Made by a program: the position numbers and the translations under genes. A stretch of 38,030 bases of DNA, taken from NCBI GenBank assembly GCA_002726085.1, contig PBRZ01000026.1, forward strand, positions 1-38,030. Reading direction: 5' to 3'. Source of the stretch: Acidobacteriota bacterium (GTDB taxonomy: Bacteria > Acidobacteriota > Vicinamibacteria > Vicinamibacterales > UBA8438). Each line of letters begins with the position of its first letter. Position 1 is the stretch's first letter. Shown piece by piece: positions 17,357 through 25,802 of this stretch. The notes below the pieces were generated by a model. It did not search any database and had not been told where the DNA came from. It worked only from the letters and a program-made list of their open reading frames with translations.

Positions 17357-17911
17357 GTGCGTCTCGTGTTGGCCTCCAGATCTCCGCGGCGTGCCGGTCT
17401 GCTGACCCGGGCCGGCTACACGTTCGAGGTCGCGCCGGCGGATATCGACGAGCGGGTGCGAGACGGTGAGTCGCCTCCGGATCACGTCCGCCGGCTTGCA
17501 CGGGAGAAGGCAGCCCTCGTGGCGCGGGACCACCCTGGGGCGATCGTACTGGGCGCCGATACGGTGGTGGTGGTCGATCACGACATCCTCGGGAAACCGG
17601 TCGACGATTCAGATGCCACCAGGATGCTCCGCCGCCTGTCTGGTCGCACCCACGTGGTGCTGACCGGTGTTGCGCTCCATGCACCGAACCATCAGTGGTG
17701 CGATGTCGATTCGACGCGGGTCACGTTCCGCGAGCTGACTGCCGAGGATGTCTCCTGGTACGTGGGCAGCGGTGAGCCTGGGGGGAAGGCCGGCGCCTAC
17801 GCGATCCAGGGGCTGGCCTCCCGGTTCGTGACCCGTATCGAGGGTTCGTACGCCAATGTCGTCGGGCTGCCGGTGGCCCTGGTCGATCGCCCGTTGCGGG
17901 AGGTAGAGTAG
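17357..17911 (+). CDS. maf: Maf-like nucleoside triphosphate pyrophosphatase
   Basis: Hydrolyses non-canonical or modified nucleoside triphosphates to monophosphates (house-cleaning; dTTP/UTP/pseudo-UTP-type activity in relatives). 184 residues, normal length. The hallmark SRSPRR is at 7-12, ADTVV with Asp68 at 67-71, KPVD at about 80-83, and [15 protein letters not shown] with [10 protein letters not shown] in the C-terminal part. GTG start directly at the motif. Transcribed divergently from the DciA-like gene. Confidence 0.95.
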   Translation: MRLVLASRSPRRAGLLTRAGYTFEVAPADIDERVRDGESPPDHVRRLAREKAALVARDHPGAIVLGADTVVVVDHDILGKPVDDSDATRMLRRLSGRTHVVLTGVALHAPNHQWCDVDSTRVTFRELTAEDVSWYVGSGEPGGKAGAYAIQGLASRFVTRIEGSYANVVGLPVALVDRPLREVE

Positions 17912-17948
17912 GTTTGTTGCCGGTCGCCGTGGAGACGGTCTACCAGGA

Positions 17949-17984
17949 TTGACCGGCAGGCCACACCACGGTATCCTTGAACTG
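17949..17984 (+). promoter_or_regulatory. Sigma70-type promoter of the cytochrome c maturation operon
   Basis: TTGACC (17949-17954), a 17-bp spacer and TATCCT (17972-17977) predict a start near 17984, about 43 bases before the ccmE ATG. It is the only well-spaced pair in the gap after maf. Confidence 0.6.
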
Positions 17985-18026
17985 TTCGAGATTGGGCGGA
18001 GTCAAATTCAAAGGATTCAGGTCCTT

Positions 18027-18449
18027 ATGCCAGCCAAGACCGTGAAAACGATCATCACGACCCTGGTGCTGACCACGGCGTTCGCTGGTCTGCTGTGGGG
18101 GACGCTCGCCGAGGGTACCGAGTACTACATGCACGTCGATGAGGTGATGGCCGAGCCGGAGGCGTGGTATGGCAAGAACCTCCAGGTCCATGGATACGTG
18201 GTCGACGGGTCCCGGCTGCGCAAGCCGGACACGCTCGACTACCGATTCCAAGTCGAGAGCAACGGTCAGGTGATCGACGCCGAGTACACCGGCATCGTTC
18301 CCGACACCTTTCAGGACGGCTCGGAGGTGGTTATCTCGGGTCAGCTTGGTCCCCATGGCTTCACGGTGGCGCCTAATGGCGTGATGGCGAAGTGTCCGTC
18401 GAAATACGAGCCGAAACCCACCCTCGGCTCGTCGGCGTCCAGCAAATAG
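18027..18449 (+). CDS. ccmE: Cytochrome c maturation protein CcmE, CxxxY variant
   Basis: Periplasmic haem chaperone that takes haem from CcmC and passes it to CcmF. 140 residues: a membrane anchor (about 7-25) and an OB-fold domain (about 32-127: YYMHVDEVMAEPEAWYGKNLQVHGYV, DAEYTGIVPDTFQDGSEVVISGQL). In classical CcmE the haem-binding residue is the His of HxxxY; here the motif is C123-P-S-K-Y127. CxxxY CcmE is known from archaea and some bacteria such as Desulfovibrio. The start is the ATG that gives a normal anchor; AAGGA lies about 12 bases upstream. First gene of the operon. Confidence 0.92.
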   Translation: MPAKTVKTIITTLVLTTAFAGLLWGTLAEGTEYYMHVDEVMAEPEAWYGKNLQVHGYVVDGSRLRKPDTLDYRFQVESNGQVIDAEYTGIVPDTFQDGSEVVISGQLGPHGFTVAPNGVMAKCPSKYEPKPTLGSSASSK

Positions 18450-18536
18450 GCGAGCACGCGGTTCAGCCCTTCGTGACGGGCGTCGGCGGGCGTGGTGCGC
18501 CGGGAGGCCCAGTCATCATGGTCGAGGACGCACACG

Positions 18537-21032
18537 ATGGCAGACCTGGGTTACTTCACACTTCTGGCGGCGTTCGTCGCCTGCAGCTACGCAGCCGCCG
18601 TTTCGGTCGCCGGCGCGCGGCGGCGCTCCCCCCGGCTGCTTGAGAGCGGCCTCGGCGCCTTCTACCTCGTCACGGCGCTCATGCTGCTGGCGTCGGCAGT
18701 CATCGTGCACGCCTTCGTGACCGAAGACTATTCCATCCGCTACGTCGACAACTACTCGGACTCCGCGCAGCCGCTCTTCTATAAGCTGACCTCCTATTGG
18801 GGCGGGCTCGACGGCTCGATCATGTTCTGGGTGACGCTGCTGGCGGTCTTTGGGGCCTCGGCGGTCTACGCGAACCGGGAGCGTCAGCGCGAGCTGATTC
18901 CCTATGTCGTGGCGGTCATTGCCGTCGTGCAGATGTTCTTTCTGTTCGTGATGATCGTGCACAAGAATCCGTTCGCCACCTATTTGACCCAGTCGCCGGT
19001 CGACGGGCGCGGGCTGAACCCGTTGCTGCAGAACCCGTATATGGCGATTCATCCCCCGTCCCTCTATACCGGGTTCGTGGGGATGACGATCCCGTTCGCC
19101 TTCGCGCTCGCGGCCTTGATTACCGGACACCTGGACGACTCCTGGCTGCGGGCCGTGCGCCGCTGGACGATGATGTCCTGGTTGTTCCTGTCGCTCGGAC
19201 TGACGCTCGGCATGATCTGGGCCTACGAGGAGCTGGGGTGGGGCGGCTACTGGGGCTGGGACCCGGTGGAGAACGCCGGGCTGCTGCCCTGGTTCACGGC
19301 GACCGCCTTCTTGCACTCGGTCATGGTGCAGGAACGACGCAGCATGCTCCGCGTCTGGAACATGACACTCGTGATCCTGACGTTCTTCCTGACGATCTTC
19401 GGGACGTTCATGACCCGCTCGGGTGTGGTCCAGTCGGTGCATTCCTTCGGCCAGGATGCGACGCTGGCCTGGATGTTCACGATCTTCATGGTGGCGCTGC
19501 TTGCGATCAGCTTCGGGCTGGTCATCTACCGGTTGCCGCTGCTGCGTGCGCGCAACGAGCTGGAGTCGTGGGTGTCGCGCGAGGCGGCGTTCCTGGTCAA
19601 CAACTGGATTCTGCTGTTCTCGGCGGTGTTCGTGCTGTTTGCCACGATGTTTCCCACACTCAGCGAGGCGGTGACCGGCGCGCGGCTGACGGTCGGGCCG
19701 CCGTTCTTCACCAAATGGATGCTGCCCATCGGGCTCATCCTGCTGACCCTGACCGGGATCGGCCCCTTGCTGGCGTGGCGCCGCTCGACGCCCTCGAACC
19801 TGCGCTATCAGTTCACCTGGCCGGTGGCGTTGGCGCTGGCGACGGCGGCCGGGCTCTGGGCGGTCGGGTTCCGGGTGTGGGTGTCGGGACTCTGCTTTGC
19901 GCTGTGTGCGTTTGTGGGCGGCACGATCGGGCAGGAATTCATTCGGGGCGCCTTCGTGCGCCGGGAGGCGACGGGCACGGATCTCGTCACGGCGCTCATC
20001 GGGCTGGTGACGCGGTCGCGTCGCCGGTATGGCGGCTACGTCGTCCACGTCGGCATCGTGCTGATGTTTCTCGGCTTTGCCGGGTCGGGCTACACGCTCG
20101 ACTCGCAGGTGCTCCTGCGCCCCGGGGAGACCCACGCGATCGGGCACTACACGGTGCGCTACGAGCGGCTGAGCGAGAACACGGATGCGCAGAAGCAGAT
20201 GATCACGGCGCACATGACCGTGCTGAAGAACGGCGAGACGGTCGGAAGGCTGTACCCCGCGCGGTGGTTCTACTTCAAGCACGAGACGGAGCCGACGACC
20301 GAGGTCGCGATGCGGCGGACCGTCGCCGAAGATCTCTACGTCGTGCTCGCCGGCTACGAGCTCGACGATCAGGCCGCCAGCTTCCAGATCACGGTGACCC
20401 CGCTCATCAACTGGATCTGGTTCGGCTTCACGGTGCTGGCGCTGGGCACCGGGCTTGCCCTGTTACCAGAGAGCGCGTTCGCCTATGCCGGCGCAACGGT
20501 CCCACGCGGGGCGGCCACCGCATCCATGTTGCTGCTGGCCGCGGCGCTGACCTTCCTGGGGCCGGTGACAGCCAGCGCCCAGCCGCTCGAGGGCGCCAGA
20601 CAGGAAGCCAGTGTGCCGACGAGCGCGCTCGAGCTCGACCTGCGCCGGTCGCTTGTCTGCATGTGCGGCAGCCAGGGCTGCGGGAAGAAGATTCTGGCGG
20701 AGTGCACGTGCGCGACCGCTGCGGCAACCCGTGAAGAAGTCAAGAATCTGGTCGCCGACGGGATGACCCGCGACGAGGTCTTGCGGTTCTACGTCGAAAA
20801 GCACGGCAGCCAGGAACCGCTAGCGGCGCCGCTCGACGAGGGGTTCAACCGGCTCGCCTGGCTCTTCCCGTATCTACTGGCCGCCGCTGGCGCCGTGGCG
20901 CTCGGCGGTGCGCTCGTCCGCTGGACTCATCTCGGTCCTGAAGCGCTGACTGCAGCCGGATCGGCGGACTCCGGCACAGACGCCGCGCGGCTCGAGGCCC
21001 GGTTGGATGATGAGCTCCGGAACCTCGACTAG
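18537..21032 (+). CDS. ccmF: CcmF haem lyase fused to a CcmH-like cysteine domain
   Basis: 831 residues. Residues 1 to about 650 are CcmF, a polytopic protein carrying AIHPPSLYTGF and the WWD signature WGGYWGWDPVENAGLLPW (235-252). A second membrane helix pair follows, and then from about 700 a periplasmic CcmH-like domain with LVCMCG, GCGKK and AECTC (Cys708, 710, 715, 723, 725). REEVKNLVADGMTRDEVLRFYVEKHG, GFNRLAWLFPY and a last membrane helix complete it. CcmF attaches haem to apocytochrome; CcmH presents reduced apocytochrome thiols. The normal CcmH CxxC is replaced by CxC-x4-C-x7-CxC. The ATG is preceded by GAGGAC. Usually these are separate genes. Confidence 0.9.
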   Translation: MADLGYFTLLAAFVACSYAAAVSVAGARRRSPRLLESGLGAFYLVTALMLLASAVIVHAFVTEDYSIRYVDNYSDSAQPLFYKLTSYWGGLDGSIMFWVTLLAVFGASAVYANRERQRELIPYVVAVIAVVQMFFLFVMIVHKNPFATYLTQSPVDGRGLNPLLQNPYMAIHPPSLYTGFVGMTIPFAFALAALITGHLDDSWLRAVRRWTMMSWLFLSLGLTLGMIWAYEELGWGGYWGWDPVENAGLLPWFTATAFLHSVMVQERRSMLRVWNMTLVILTFFLTIFGTFMTRSGVVQSVHSFGQDATLAWMFTIFMVALLAISFGLVIYRLPLLRARNELESWVSREAAFLVNNWILLFSAVFVLFATMFPTLSEAVTGARLTVGPPFFTKWMLPIGLILLTLTGIGPLLAWRRSTPSNLRYQFTWPVALALATAAGLWAVGFRVWVSGLCFALCAFVGGTIGQEFIRGAFVRREATGTDLVTALIGLVTRSRRRYGGYVVHVGIVLMFLGFAGSGYTLDSQVLLRPGETHAIGHYTVRYERLSENTDAQKQMITAHMTVLKNGETVGRLYPARWFYFKHETEPTTEVAMRRTVAEDLYVVLAGYELDDQAASFQITVTPLINWIWFGFTVLALGTGLALLPESAFAYAGATVPRGAATASMLLLAAALTFLGPVTASAQPLEGARQEASVPTSALELDLRRSLVCMCGSQGCGKKILAECTCATAAATREEVKNLVADGMTRDEVLRFYVEKHGSQEPLAAPLDEGFNRLAWLFPYLLAAAGAVALGGALVRWTHLGPEALTAAGSADSGTDAARLEARLDDELRNLD

Positions 21033-21149
21033 CAGACCTTGGCGAAAGTCCCGCGTCGCACCGAGACCCTGGTGTGACACTGACGCGTCTGGCTCGGACA
21101 AGGCACGACGAGGGAGAATACCGGCAGAATTCGACCGAGAAGTAACAAT

Positions 21150-21725
21150 GTGGCCGCATTCATGACACCGGCCACCGATGTTTCCTCGTTCCGTCCCTGG
21201 CACCTGTTCGTCCTGGTCGCGCTCGTCGCGGCGACGATTTCCATCCTGGTGGCCAGACCCTCCGATGCGGTTGGCGCACTTCTACTGACCCTGGCAATCG
21301 GCGCAGCCGGGTTCGTCGGCTTGATGTCCTATCGCGCGATCAAACCGCTGACGCAGAAGGAGTTCCGGGAGACCACCGTCATGGCCGGTTCGCGCAGCCG
21401 CGCGGCAGTGGTGCGGGAGAAGACGCTGGTGATGCGGTCCATCAAGGAGCTTGAGTTCGACCGTGCGATGGGGAAGGTGTCGGACACCGACTTCGAGGAG
21501 ATGGGGCGTCGGCTGCGCGCGCGCGCGATCCGGCTGATGAAACAGCTGGATGTGGAGGCGGTCGACTACCTGGCGCTCATCGAGCGCGAGTTGCAGGGGC
21601 GACTGGGCGCGTCGGCCGACATGCCAGCGGCATCGGCGACCGCTGACGGGAACGTGTGTGGTACCTGTCAGACAATGAACGACGCCGACGCCCGCTTCTG
21701 CAAGGGATGCGGGAGGGCGCTTTGA
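21150..21725 (+). CDS. CcmI-like membrane protein with C-terminal zinc ribbon
   Basis: 191 residues: two membrane helices (about 17-35 and 43-60), then a charged helical segment (88-133; KELEFDRAMGKVSDTDFEEM) that resembles the start of the CcmI cytoplasmic region. It ends in a zinc ribbon CGTC-x10-CKGC (Cys170, 173, 184, 187). The GTG start has GAGAAG seven bases upstream; an ATG four codons in is possible. It lies between ccmF-H and the next ccm genes. I infer an assembly or scaffolding role, perhaps replacing CcmI. Not a family with an assigned function that I recognise. Confidence 0.7.
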   Translation: MAAFMTPATDVSSFRPWHLFVLVALVAATISILVARPSDAVGALLLTLAIGAAGFVGLMSYRAIKPLTQKEFRETTVMAGSRSRAAVVREKTLVMRSIKELEFDRAMGKVSDTDFEEMGRRLRARAIRLMKQLDVEAVDYLALIERELQGRLGASADMPAASATADGNVCGTCQTMNDADARFCKGCGRAL

Positions 21726-21733
21726 GAGTGCTC

Positions 21734-21780
21734 GAGAAGACAGGAGACAGGAGGGGTCGGGGGGCTTCGCCATCTTCAGG
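21734..21780 (+). repeat. Dispersed heptad repeat, copy F
   Basis: GAGAAGACAGGAGACAGGAG, then GGGTCGGGGGGCTTCGCCAT and CTTCAGG. Heptads plus the conserved GGCTTCGCC block, starting eight bases after the zinc-ribbon gene's stop codon. Confidence 0.7.
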
Positions 21781-21790
21781 TTCAGTGGGT

Positions 21791-21818
21791 GCCCGAAGCC
21801 TGTAGCCTGAAGCCAGAG
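21791..21818. repeat. Period-7 tract, unit GCCTGWA
   Basis: GCCCGAA/GCCTGTA/GCCTGAA/GCCAGAG, four degenerate heptads with a unit different from the GAAGTCA family, 11 bases beyond copy F and upstream of the next ORF. Confidence 0.6.
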
Positions 21819-21836
21819 CACGACGAGCAGCGAGTA

Positions 21837-23087
21837 ATGAGATTGATCGGGCGTCGCGGAGTGATCGTGCGAGTGACGGTGAGCGTCGCACTGGTGTGTC
21901 TGCTCGTTGCCGGCGCGTCGGCCCAGCCGGACCCCAGCCAGATGTCCGGGATTCCCCGGCCCGACCCCAATCTGCCGGACGGGGTGATCACGGTGCGCGT
22001 GCTGCGGGGCAGTTTCGCCAACAACGTCGTCGAGCACTCGGTCGAGCTGCGTGCCGGCGACACGGTGTCGACGGTGGATACCGACGCCGCCGGCCGGGCC
22101 ACATTCAGCAGTCCGCCTGCCGGTTCGCAGGTGCAGGTCGCGACGACCCTGGACGGCGAGCGTCTCGAGTCAGATCTGTTTCAGGCACCAGGTCGTGGCG
22201 GCGTCGCAGTGATGCTGGTGGGCGTCGAACCCGGTGGCGACCCGGCGGCGGCTCCGGTTGCCAGACCCGGACGCGTGACCTTCGGTCAGGATTCGCGGAT
22301 TCTCATTGAGCTGGGCGAAGAGAATATCGAAGTGTACTACCTCCTGGATGTGCTCAATGTGGCCGACGTGCCGGTCGAGCCGGAGACGCCGTTCGAGTTC
22401 AGGTTGCCGTCGGGGGCGCAGGCCGGGACCATTCTCCAGGGGTCGACTCCACGGACCATCGTCGACGGGCCAGAGGTGTCGGTTTCGGGTGCATTCGCGC
22501 CGGGGCTGACACCGGTTCGCGTTGCCTACATCCTGCCGTATTCGAGCGGCAGTCTTGTCCTGTCGCAGACCTTTACGGCCGACTTCGACCAGCTGCTCGT
22601 GTTTATCGAGAAGTGGGGTGCGATGGACGTGGCGTCTCGGTTGATTGCTCGGCGCGGAGAAATGCCGGCGGACGCGAGCGGCGGGTCGCCGTTGCTCTGG
22701 GCGGAGGGTGCGCGGGTGGCGGCCGGGCTGCCGGTCGAACTCGAGCTCAGTGGATTGCCACATCATAGCGGCTGGCCTCGGATCATCGCCTTGTCGCTGT
22801 CCGGTCTCATCGTCGCTTTCAGCGTCTGGGGGGCGAGCGGAACCGGTGGCAGCGACACAGAGACGCAGCGGTGCGAGGTGCTGCGGGCACGGCGCGAAAA
22901 GCTGTTTGCCGATCTGGTGAAGACCGAACGGCAGCATCGTCAGGGCAAAATCGGGGCGACACGTTACGGTACCCGACGTGCCGAGTTGTTTGGTCGGCTG
23001 GAGCGCGTGCTCCGCGATCTGGACGAAGGGTTGGCGCCGGAGACGACCGGCACAGGCGAGTCTGCTCCGCGCGTGTCCACAGCTTAG
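21837..23087 (+). CDS. Uncharacterised ccm-operon membrane protein with periplasmic domain and CcmI-like tail
   Basis: 416 residues. A signal peptide (about 1-30, ending AGASAQ) is followed by a large periplasmic part (about 31-310). This includes an Ig/carboxypeptidase-regulatory-like segment (GVITVRVLRGSFANNVVEHSV) and a second beta-rich part (ENIEVYYLLDVLNVADVPV). One membrane helix (about 314-334) and a cytoplasmic coiled tail (343-395; ERQHRQGKIGATRYGTRRAEL) end the protein. The tail aligns with the CcmI-like segment of the preceding gene (RxGK, then I or V, then xxxx and an aromatic residue). No function is known to me; its place between ccmF-H and ccmA suggests a structural role in the maturation machine. 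The ATG was chosen for the signal peptide. Confidence 0.7.
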   Translation: MRLIGRRGVIVRVTVSVALVCLLVAGASAQPDPSQMSGIPRPDPNLPDGVITVRVLRGSFANNVVEHSVELRAGDTVSTVDTDAAGRATFSSPPAGSQVQVATTLDGERLESDLFQAPGRGGVAVMLVGVEPGGDPAAAPVARPGRVTFGQDSRILIELGEENIEVYYLLDVLNVADVPVEPETPFEFRLPSGAQAGTILQGSTPRTIVDGPEVSVSGAFAPGLTPVRVAYILPYSSGSLVLSQTFTADFDQLLVFIEKWGAMDVASRLIARRGEMPADASGGSPLLWAEGARVAAGLPVELELSGLPHHSGWPRIIALSLSGLIVAFSVWGASGTGGSDTETQRCEVLRARREKLFADLVKTERQHRQGKIGATRYGTRRAELFGRLERVLRDLDEGLAPETTGTGESAPRVSTA

Positions 23088-23155
23088 TTGACATTGGCCT
23101 TGGACGTCCGCACAGGCGAGGGCCTCGAGGCCTGTCGAGCGACACCAGAAACCAC

Positions 23156-23953
23156 GTGGCAGCATCCGAAACATCCGATTTCGAGCAGGTGACCGTCTCC
23201 GATGTCTCCCGTTCCTACGGGCGGCGCCGGGCGCTGACGCATGTCTCGCTGACCTGTTCGGCGGGTCAGATCATCGGGCTCCTTGGCCCCAACGGCGCCG
23301 GCAAGTCCACGCTACTTGGGCTGCTCGCGACGCTGACGGAGCCGTCTGGCGGTGAAGTGCGGTTCGGAGACCGGACGGCCCGCCAGGCCGGCGCCGCACT
23401 TCGGGCACAGGTCGGTTTTCTCTCCCACGAGCTTCAGCTCTATCCGGAGCTGTCGGCTCGCGAGAACCTGGAGTTCTTTGCCGGGCTATACGGGCTGGAC
23501 AACCCGGCGGATCGGGTCGTAGAGGCGTTGACCAGCGCCGGGCTGAGCGACCGGGCGGATGACGTCGTGGAGGGTTTCTCGCGTGGAATGCGTCAACGCC
23601 TCGCGTTGGAGCGCACCCTGCTGCACTCGCCGCGTCTCGTGTTGTTCGACGAGCCGTTCACCGGGCTCGATGAGGCGTCGTCTGACGCCCTGGTCGGCCG
23701 CTTGCGGGATCTGCGCGCCGCGCGACGGATTATCGTGCTTGCGACACACGATCTGGACGTTGTGGACGGACTGCTCGATCGGGCCGTCCTCCTGCGCCGG
23801 GGGAGATTGCGCGAGCTGGGTTCAGAGGGCTCGTTGCGCGAGCGCTATCGCGCGACTCTCGCCGAAGGTGGGGACGCTGGCCGGGCCGTGCGCCTCGAGG
23901 CCTCTGTCGCAGGCGCCTCCAGGCCATCCAGGTCCAAGGAGCCACAGCCATGA
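23156..23953 (+). CDS. ccmA: CcmA, ABC transporter ATP-binding protein
   Basis: Cytoplasmic ATPase of the CcmABCD complex that releases holo-CcmE from CcmC. 265 residues: Walker A GPNGAGKST (44-52), signature FSRGMRQRL (141-149), Walker B LVLFDEP (161-167) and H-loop ATHD (His198). A GTG start gives the normal N-terminus; the frame is open far upstream but overlaps the preceding gene. Its stop overlaps the ccmB start (ATGA). The identity rests on position beside ccmB and ccmC more than on sequence alone. Confidence 0.93.
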   Translation: MAASETSDFEQVTVSDVSRSYGRRRALTHVSLTCSAGQIIGLLGPNGAGKSTLLGLLATLTEPSGGEVRFGDRTARQAGAALRAQVGFLSHELQLYPELSARENLEFFAGLYGLDNPADRVVEALTSAGLSDRADDVVEGFSRGMRQRLALERTLLHSPRLVLFDEPFTGLDEASSDALVGRLRDLRAARRIIVLATHDLDVVDGLLDRAVLLRRGRLRELGSEGSLRERYRATLAEGGDAGRAVRLEASVAGASRPSRSKEPQP

Positions 23954-24633
23954 GCGAGTTTTTTCGGGTCGCCTGGCTGGTGATGCGCAAGGACCTTCGC
24001 GTCGAATCGCGGAGCCGCGAGATGCTCTTCACGACCTTGTTCTTTGCTGTGTCGTGTGTACTGGTCTTCTCGTTCAGCTTCGTGCGCGGGGGGCAGGCGG
24101 TCGAAGGGGCGGCGCCCGGTATCCTGTGGATCGCGATCGCCTTTGCGGGCACGCTGGCGCTTGGGCGTGCGTTCGAGCGGGAGCGACAGCACGATGCCCT
24201 GCGGGGGCTGATGCTGGCCCCGGTCGATCGCCCGGCGATCTATCTCGGTAAGCTGATCGGGTTGCTGCTGTTGCTGGCGGCGGTTGAGGCCGTGGTCGTG
24301 GTGATGGTGGCGTTTCTGTTCCAGGCTCCATTGTTCCGGCACGCCTGGTTGCTGCTGGCGCTGCTGGTGCTCGGGACCATCGGGTTCGCCAGCGTCGGCA
24401 CCTTGTTCTCGGCGATGCTCGTCCGGACCACGAGTCGGGCGGTACTGTTGCCGATCTTGCTGTATCCAGTGACGATCCCGGTTCTCATTATGGGGGTCAG
24501 TGGTACTGCTGCACTCGTGCAGCCAGAGCCTGATCTGGCAATGGCCCGGCTCTGGATCACCTTACTGATATTTTTTGACGCGGTCTTCCTTGTTCTGGCG
24601 TTATGGACATTCGAGCCCGTCATGACAGAATGA
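23950..24633 (+). CDS. ccmB: CcmB, membrane component of the haem-handling ABC complex
   Basis: 227 residues with about six membrane helices. CcmB features include the N-terminal RKDLRVESRSREML segment (14-27), RAFERERQHDALRGLMLAPVDR (about 73-94) and a C-terminal pair of helices. With CcmA it forms the ABC unit that drives release of haem-loaded CcmE. Translationally coupled to ccmA by a 4-bp overlap. Confidence 0.93.
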   Translation: MSEFFRVAWLVMRKDLRVESRSREMLFTTLFFAVSCVLVFSFSFVRGGQAVEGAAPGILWIAIAFAGTLALGRAFERERQHDALRGLMLAPVDRPAIYLGKLIGLLLLLAAVEAVVVVMVAFLFQAPLFRHAWLLLALLVLGTIGFASVGTLFSAMLVRTTSRAVLLPILLYPVTIPVLIMGVSGTAALVQPEPDLAMARLWITLLIFFDAVFLVLALWTFEPVMTE

Positions 24634-24652
24634 GGGCGGTTGCGGTTCCGGC

Positions 24653-24680
24653 GATGCCCGATCCCCGATCCCAGATGAGA
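24653..24680. repeat. Period-7 tract, unit GATCCCC, upstream of ccmC
   Basis: GATGCCC/GATCCCC/GATCCCA/GATGAGA, four degenerate heptads filling most of the ccmB-ccmC gap and ending two bases before the ccmC ATG. It therefore overlaps the ccmC ribosome-binding region. Confidence 0.65.
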
Positions 24681-24682
24681 TT

Positions 24683-25345
24683 ATGAATAAACGCCTGTTT
24701 CCGGTGCTGACCGCCGTGTCGCTCCTCGTGTTCGTGAGCGCGCCGATCATCATCGTGCGTGCGCCATACGAGTCGACTATGGGGCTCGTGCAGAAGATCT
24801 TCTATTTCCATTTCCCGTCCTGGATGGCGATGTTCCTGTCGATCTTCATCCTTGGCATTTCCAGCGTGTTCTACCTGTTCCGGCGTACGCCCGTGGCCGA
24901 CAGACTGGCAGTGTCGGCTGCCGAGCTGGCCGCGATCTTCGGGTTGATGGGGTTGATCACGGGTCCGCTCTGGGGCATCAAAGCCTGGGGCGTCTGGTGG
25001 CAATGGGACGCGCGATTGACGATGGCGGTGATCCTCGAGCTGATCCTCGCGGCCTATCTCCTTTTGCGTCAATATGGCGGCGCCGGCTCGGACCGTCTCG
25101 CGGCCGGTCTCGGCATTTTTGCCATGGCGAACGTGCCGTTTCTCTATGTGTCGACCGAGATCTGGCGGACCGTGCATCCACGGACATCGGTTGTCCCGAC
25201 ACTCCCGGTGGATTTCGGTATCCCGCTCTGGTGGTCGTTTGGCGGGTTCATCGTGCTGTGTTTGGCGCTGTTGTCGGCCCGGAGCCGCCTGGAAGAGCAG
25301 CGTGCGACGCTCGACCGGCTGTATCTCGCACTGGAGGAGGACTAG
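24683..25345 (+). CDS. ccmC: CcmC, haem transfer protein to CcmE
   Basis: 220 residues, six membrane helices. The WWD signature WGIKAWGVWWQWD (97-109) is flanked by the two expected haem-ligand histidines, His43 in YFHFPS and His165 in WRTVHP. Presents haem to CcmE at the periplasmic face. Normal length. The gap before it is occupied by a heptad tract. Confidence 0.96.
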   Translation: MNKRLFPVLTAVSLLVFVSAPIIIVRAPYESTMGLVQKIFYFHFPSWMAMFLSIFILGISSVFYLFRRTPVADRLAVSAAELAAIFGLMGLITGPLWGIKAWGVWWQWDARLTMAVILELILAAYLLLRQYGGAGSDRLAAGLGIFAMANVPFLYVSTEIWRTVHPRTSVVPTLPVDFGIPLWWSFGGFIVLCLALLSARSRLEEQRATLDRLYLALEED

Positions 25346-25348
25346 GTC

Positions 25349-25678
25349 GTGGCGCGACTGTGCGTGAGGGGAAGCGACCGTGGGACGACGGTCGCCACGC
25401 TTTCCGTGATACTGGTCGTACTTGGTGTGTCTCTGAGCCCGATCTGGACCACGACCGTCGCGGCCCAGCCTCCCGGGGCGGCCCAGGACGGTTTCGTGCC
25501 GATGGACGACATTCCGCTCGAAGATCAGCTCCCGGCGGCACCGCTCCTGATCGGCGCCTACGCCGCGGTCTGGGCGATTGCGATCGGCTACCTCTGGACC
25601 ATCTGGCGGAGACTCGGCACCGTGGAGCGAGAGCTCGCTGACGTCGCGCGGCGGGTGACGGAAAGGGAAAATCCCTGA
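25349..25678 (+). CDS. ccmD: CcmD-like small membrane protein, long N-terminus
   Basis: 109 residues. The C-terminal half is CcmD-like: DDIPLEDQLPAAPLLIGAYAAVWAIAIGYLWTIWRRLGTVERELADV, with a membrane helix at about 64-85 and a basic/coiled cytoplasmic end. The first 40 residues form a second hydrophobic segment ending VAAQ, probably a signal peptide, which short proteobacterial CcmD lacks. CcmD stabilises the CcmABC-CcmE complex. GTG start three bases after the ccmC stop. Confidence 0.75.
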   Translation: MARLCVRGSDRGTTVATLSVILVVLGVSLSPIWTTTVAAQPPGAAQDGFVPMDDIPLEDQLPAAPLLIGAYAAVWAIAIGYLWTIWRRLGTVERELADVARRVTERENP

Positions 25679-25683
25679 CGACT

Positions 25684-25742
25684 AGAAGTCAGAAGGCAGA
25701 AGTCAGAAGATCATCGGATGGCTTCGCCGACTTTCAACTATG
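25684..25742 (+). repeat. Dispersed heptad repeat, copy E
   Basis: GAAGTCA/GAAGGCA/GAAGTCA/GAAGATC followed by ATCGGATGGCTTCGCC and GACTTTCAACTAT. It is the best-preserved copy, aligning with C over about 50 bp, and begins six bases after the ccmD-like stop codon. Confidence 0.85.
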
Positions 25743-25802
25743 AAGCGATAGTCGGTTTTGAAGGGGCCGGTTCCCGAGTCACTCAGGCCAGTCCACGGTT
25801 CT

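Noticed and set aside
18516-20282. Long minus-strand ORF of 588 codons, and a 645-codon plus-strand ORF (18797-20734), inside ccmF
   Set aside because: The translations are rich in Arg, His, Gln and Pro with no membrane pattern or motifs, while the ccmF frame carries clear WWD and CcmH motifs. They are shadows caused by high GC.
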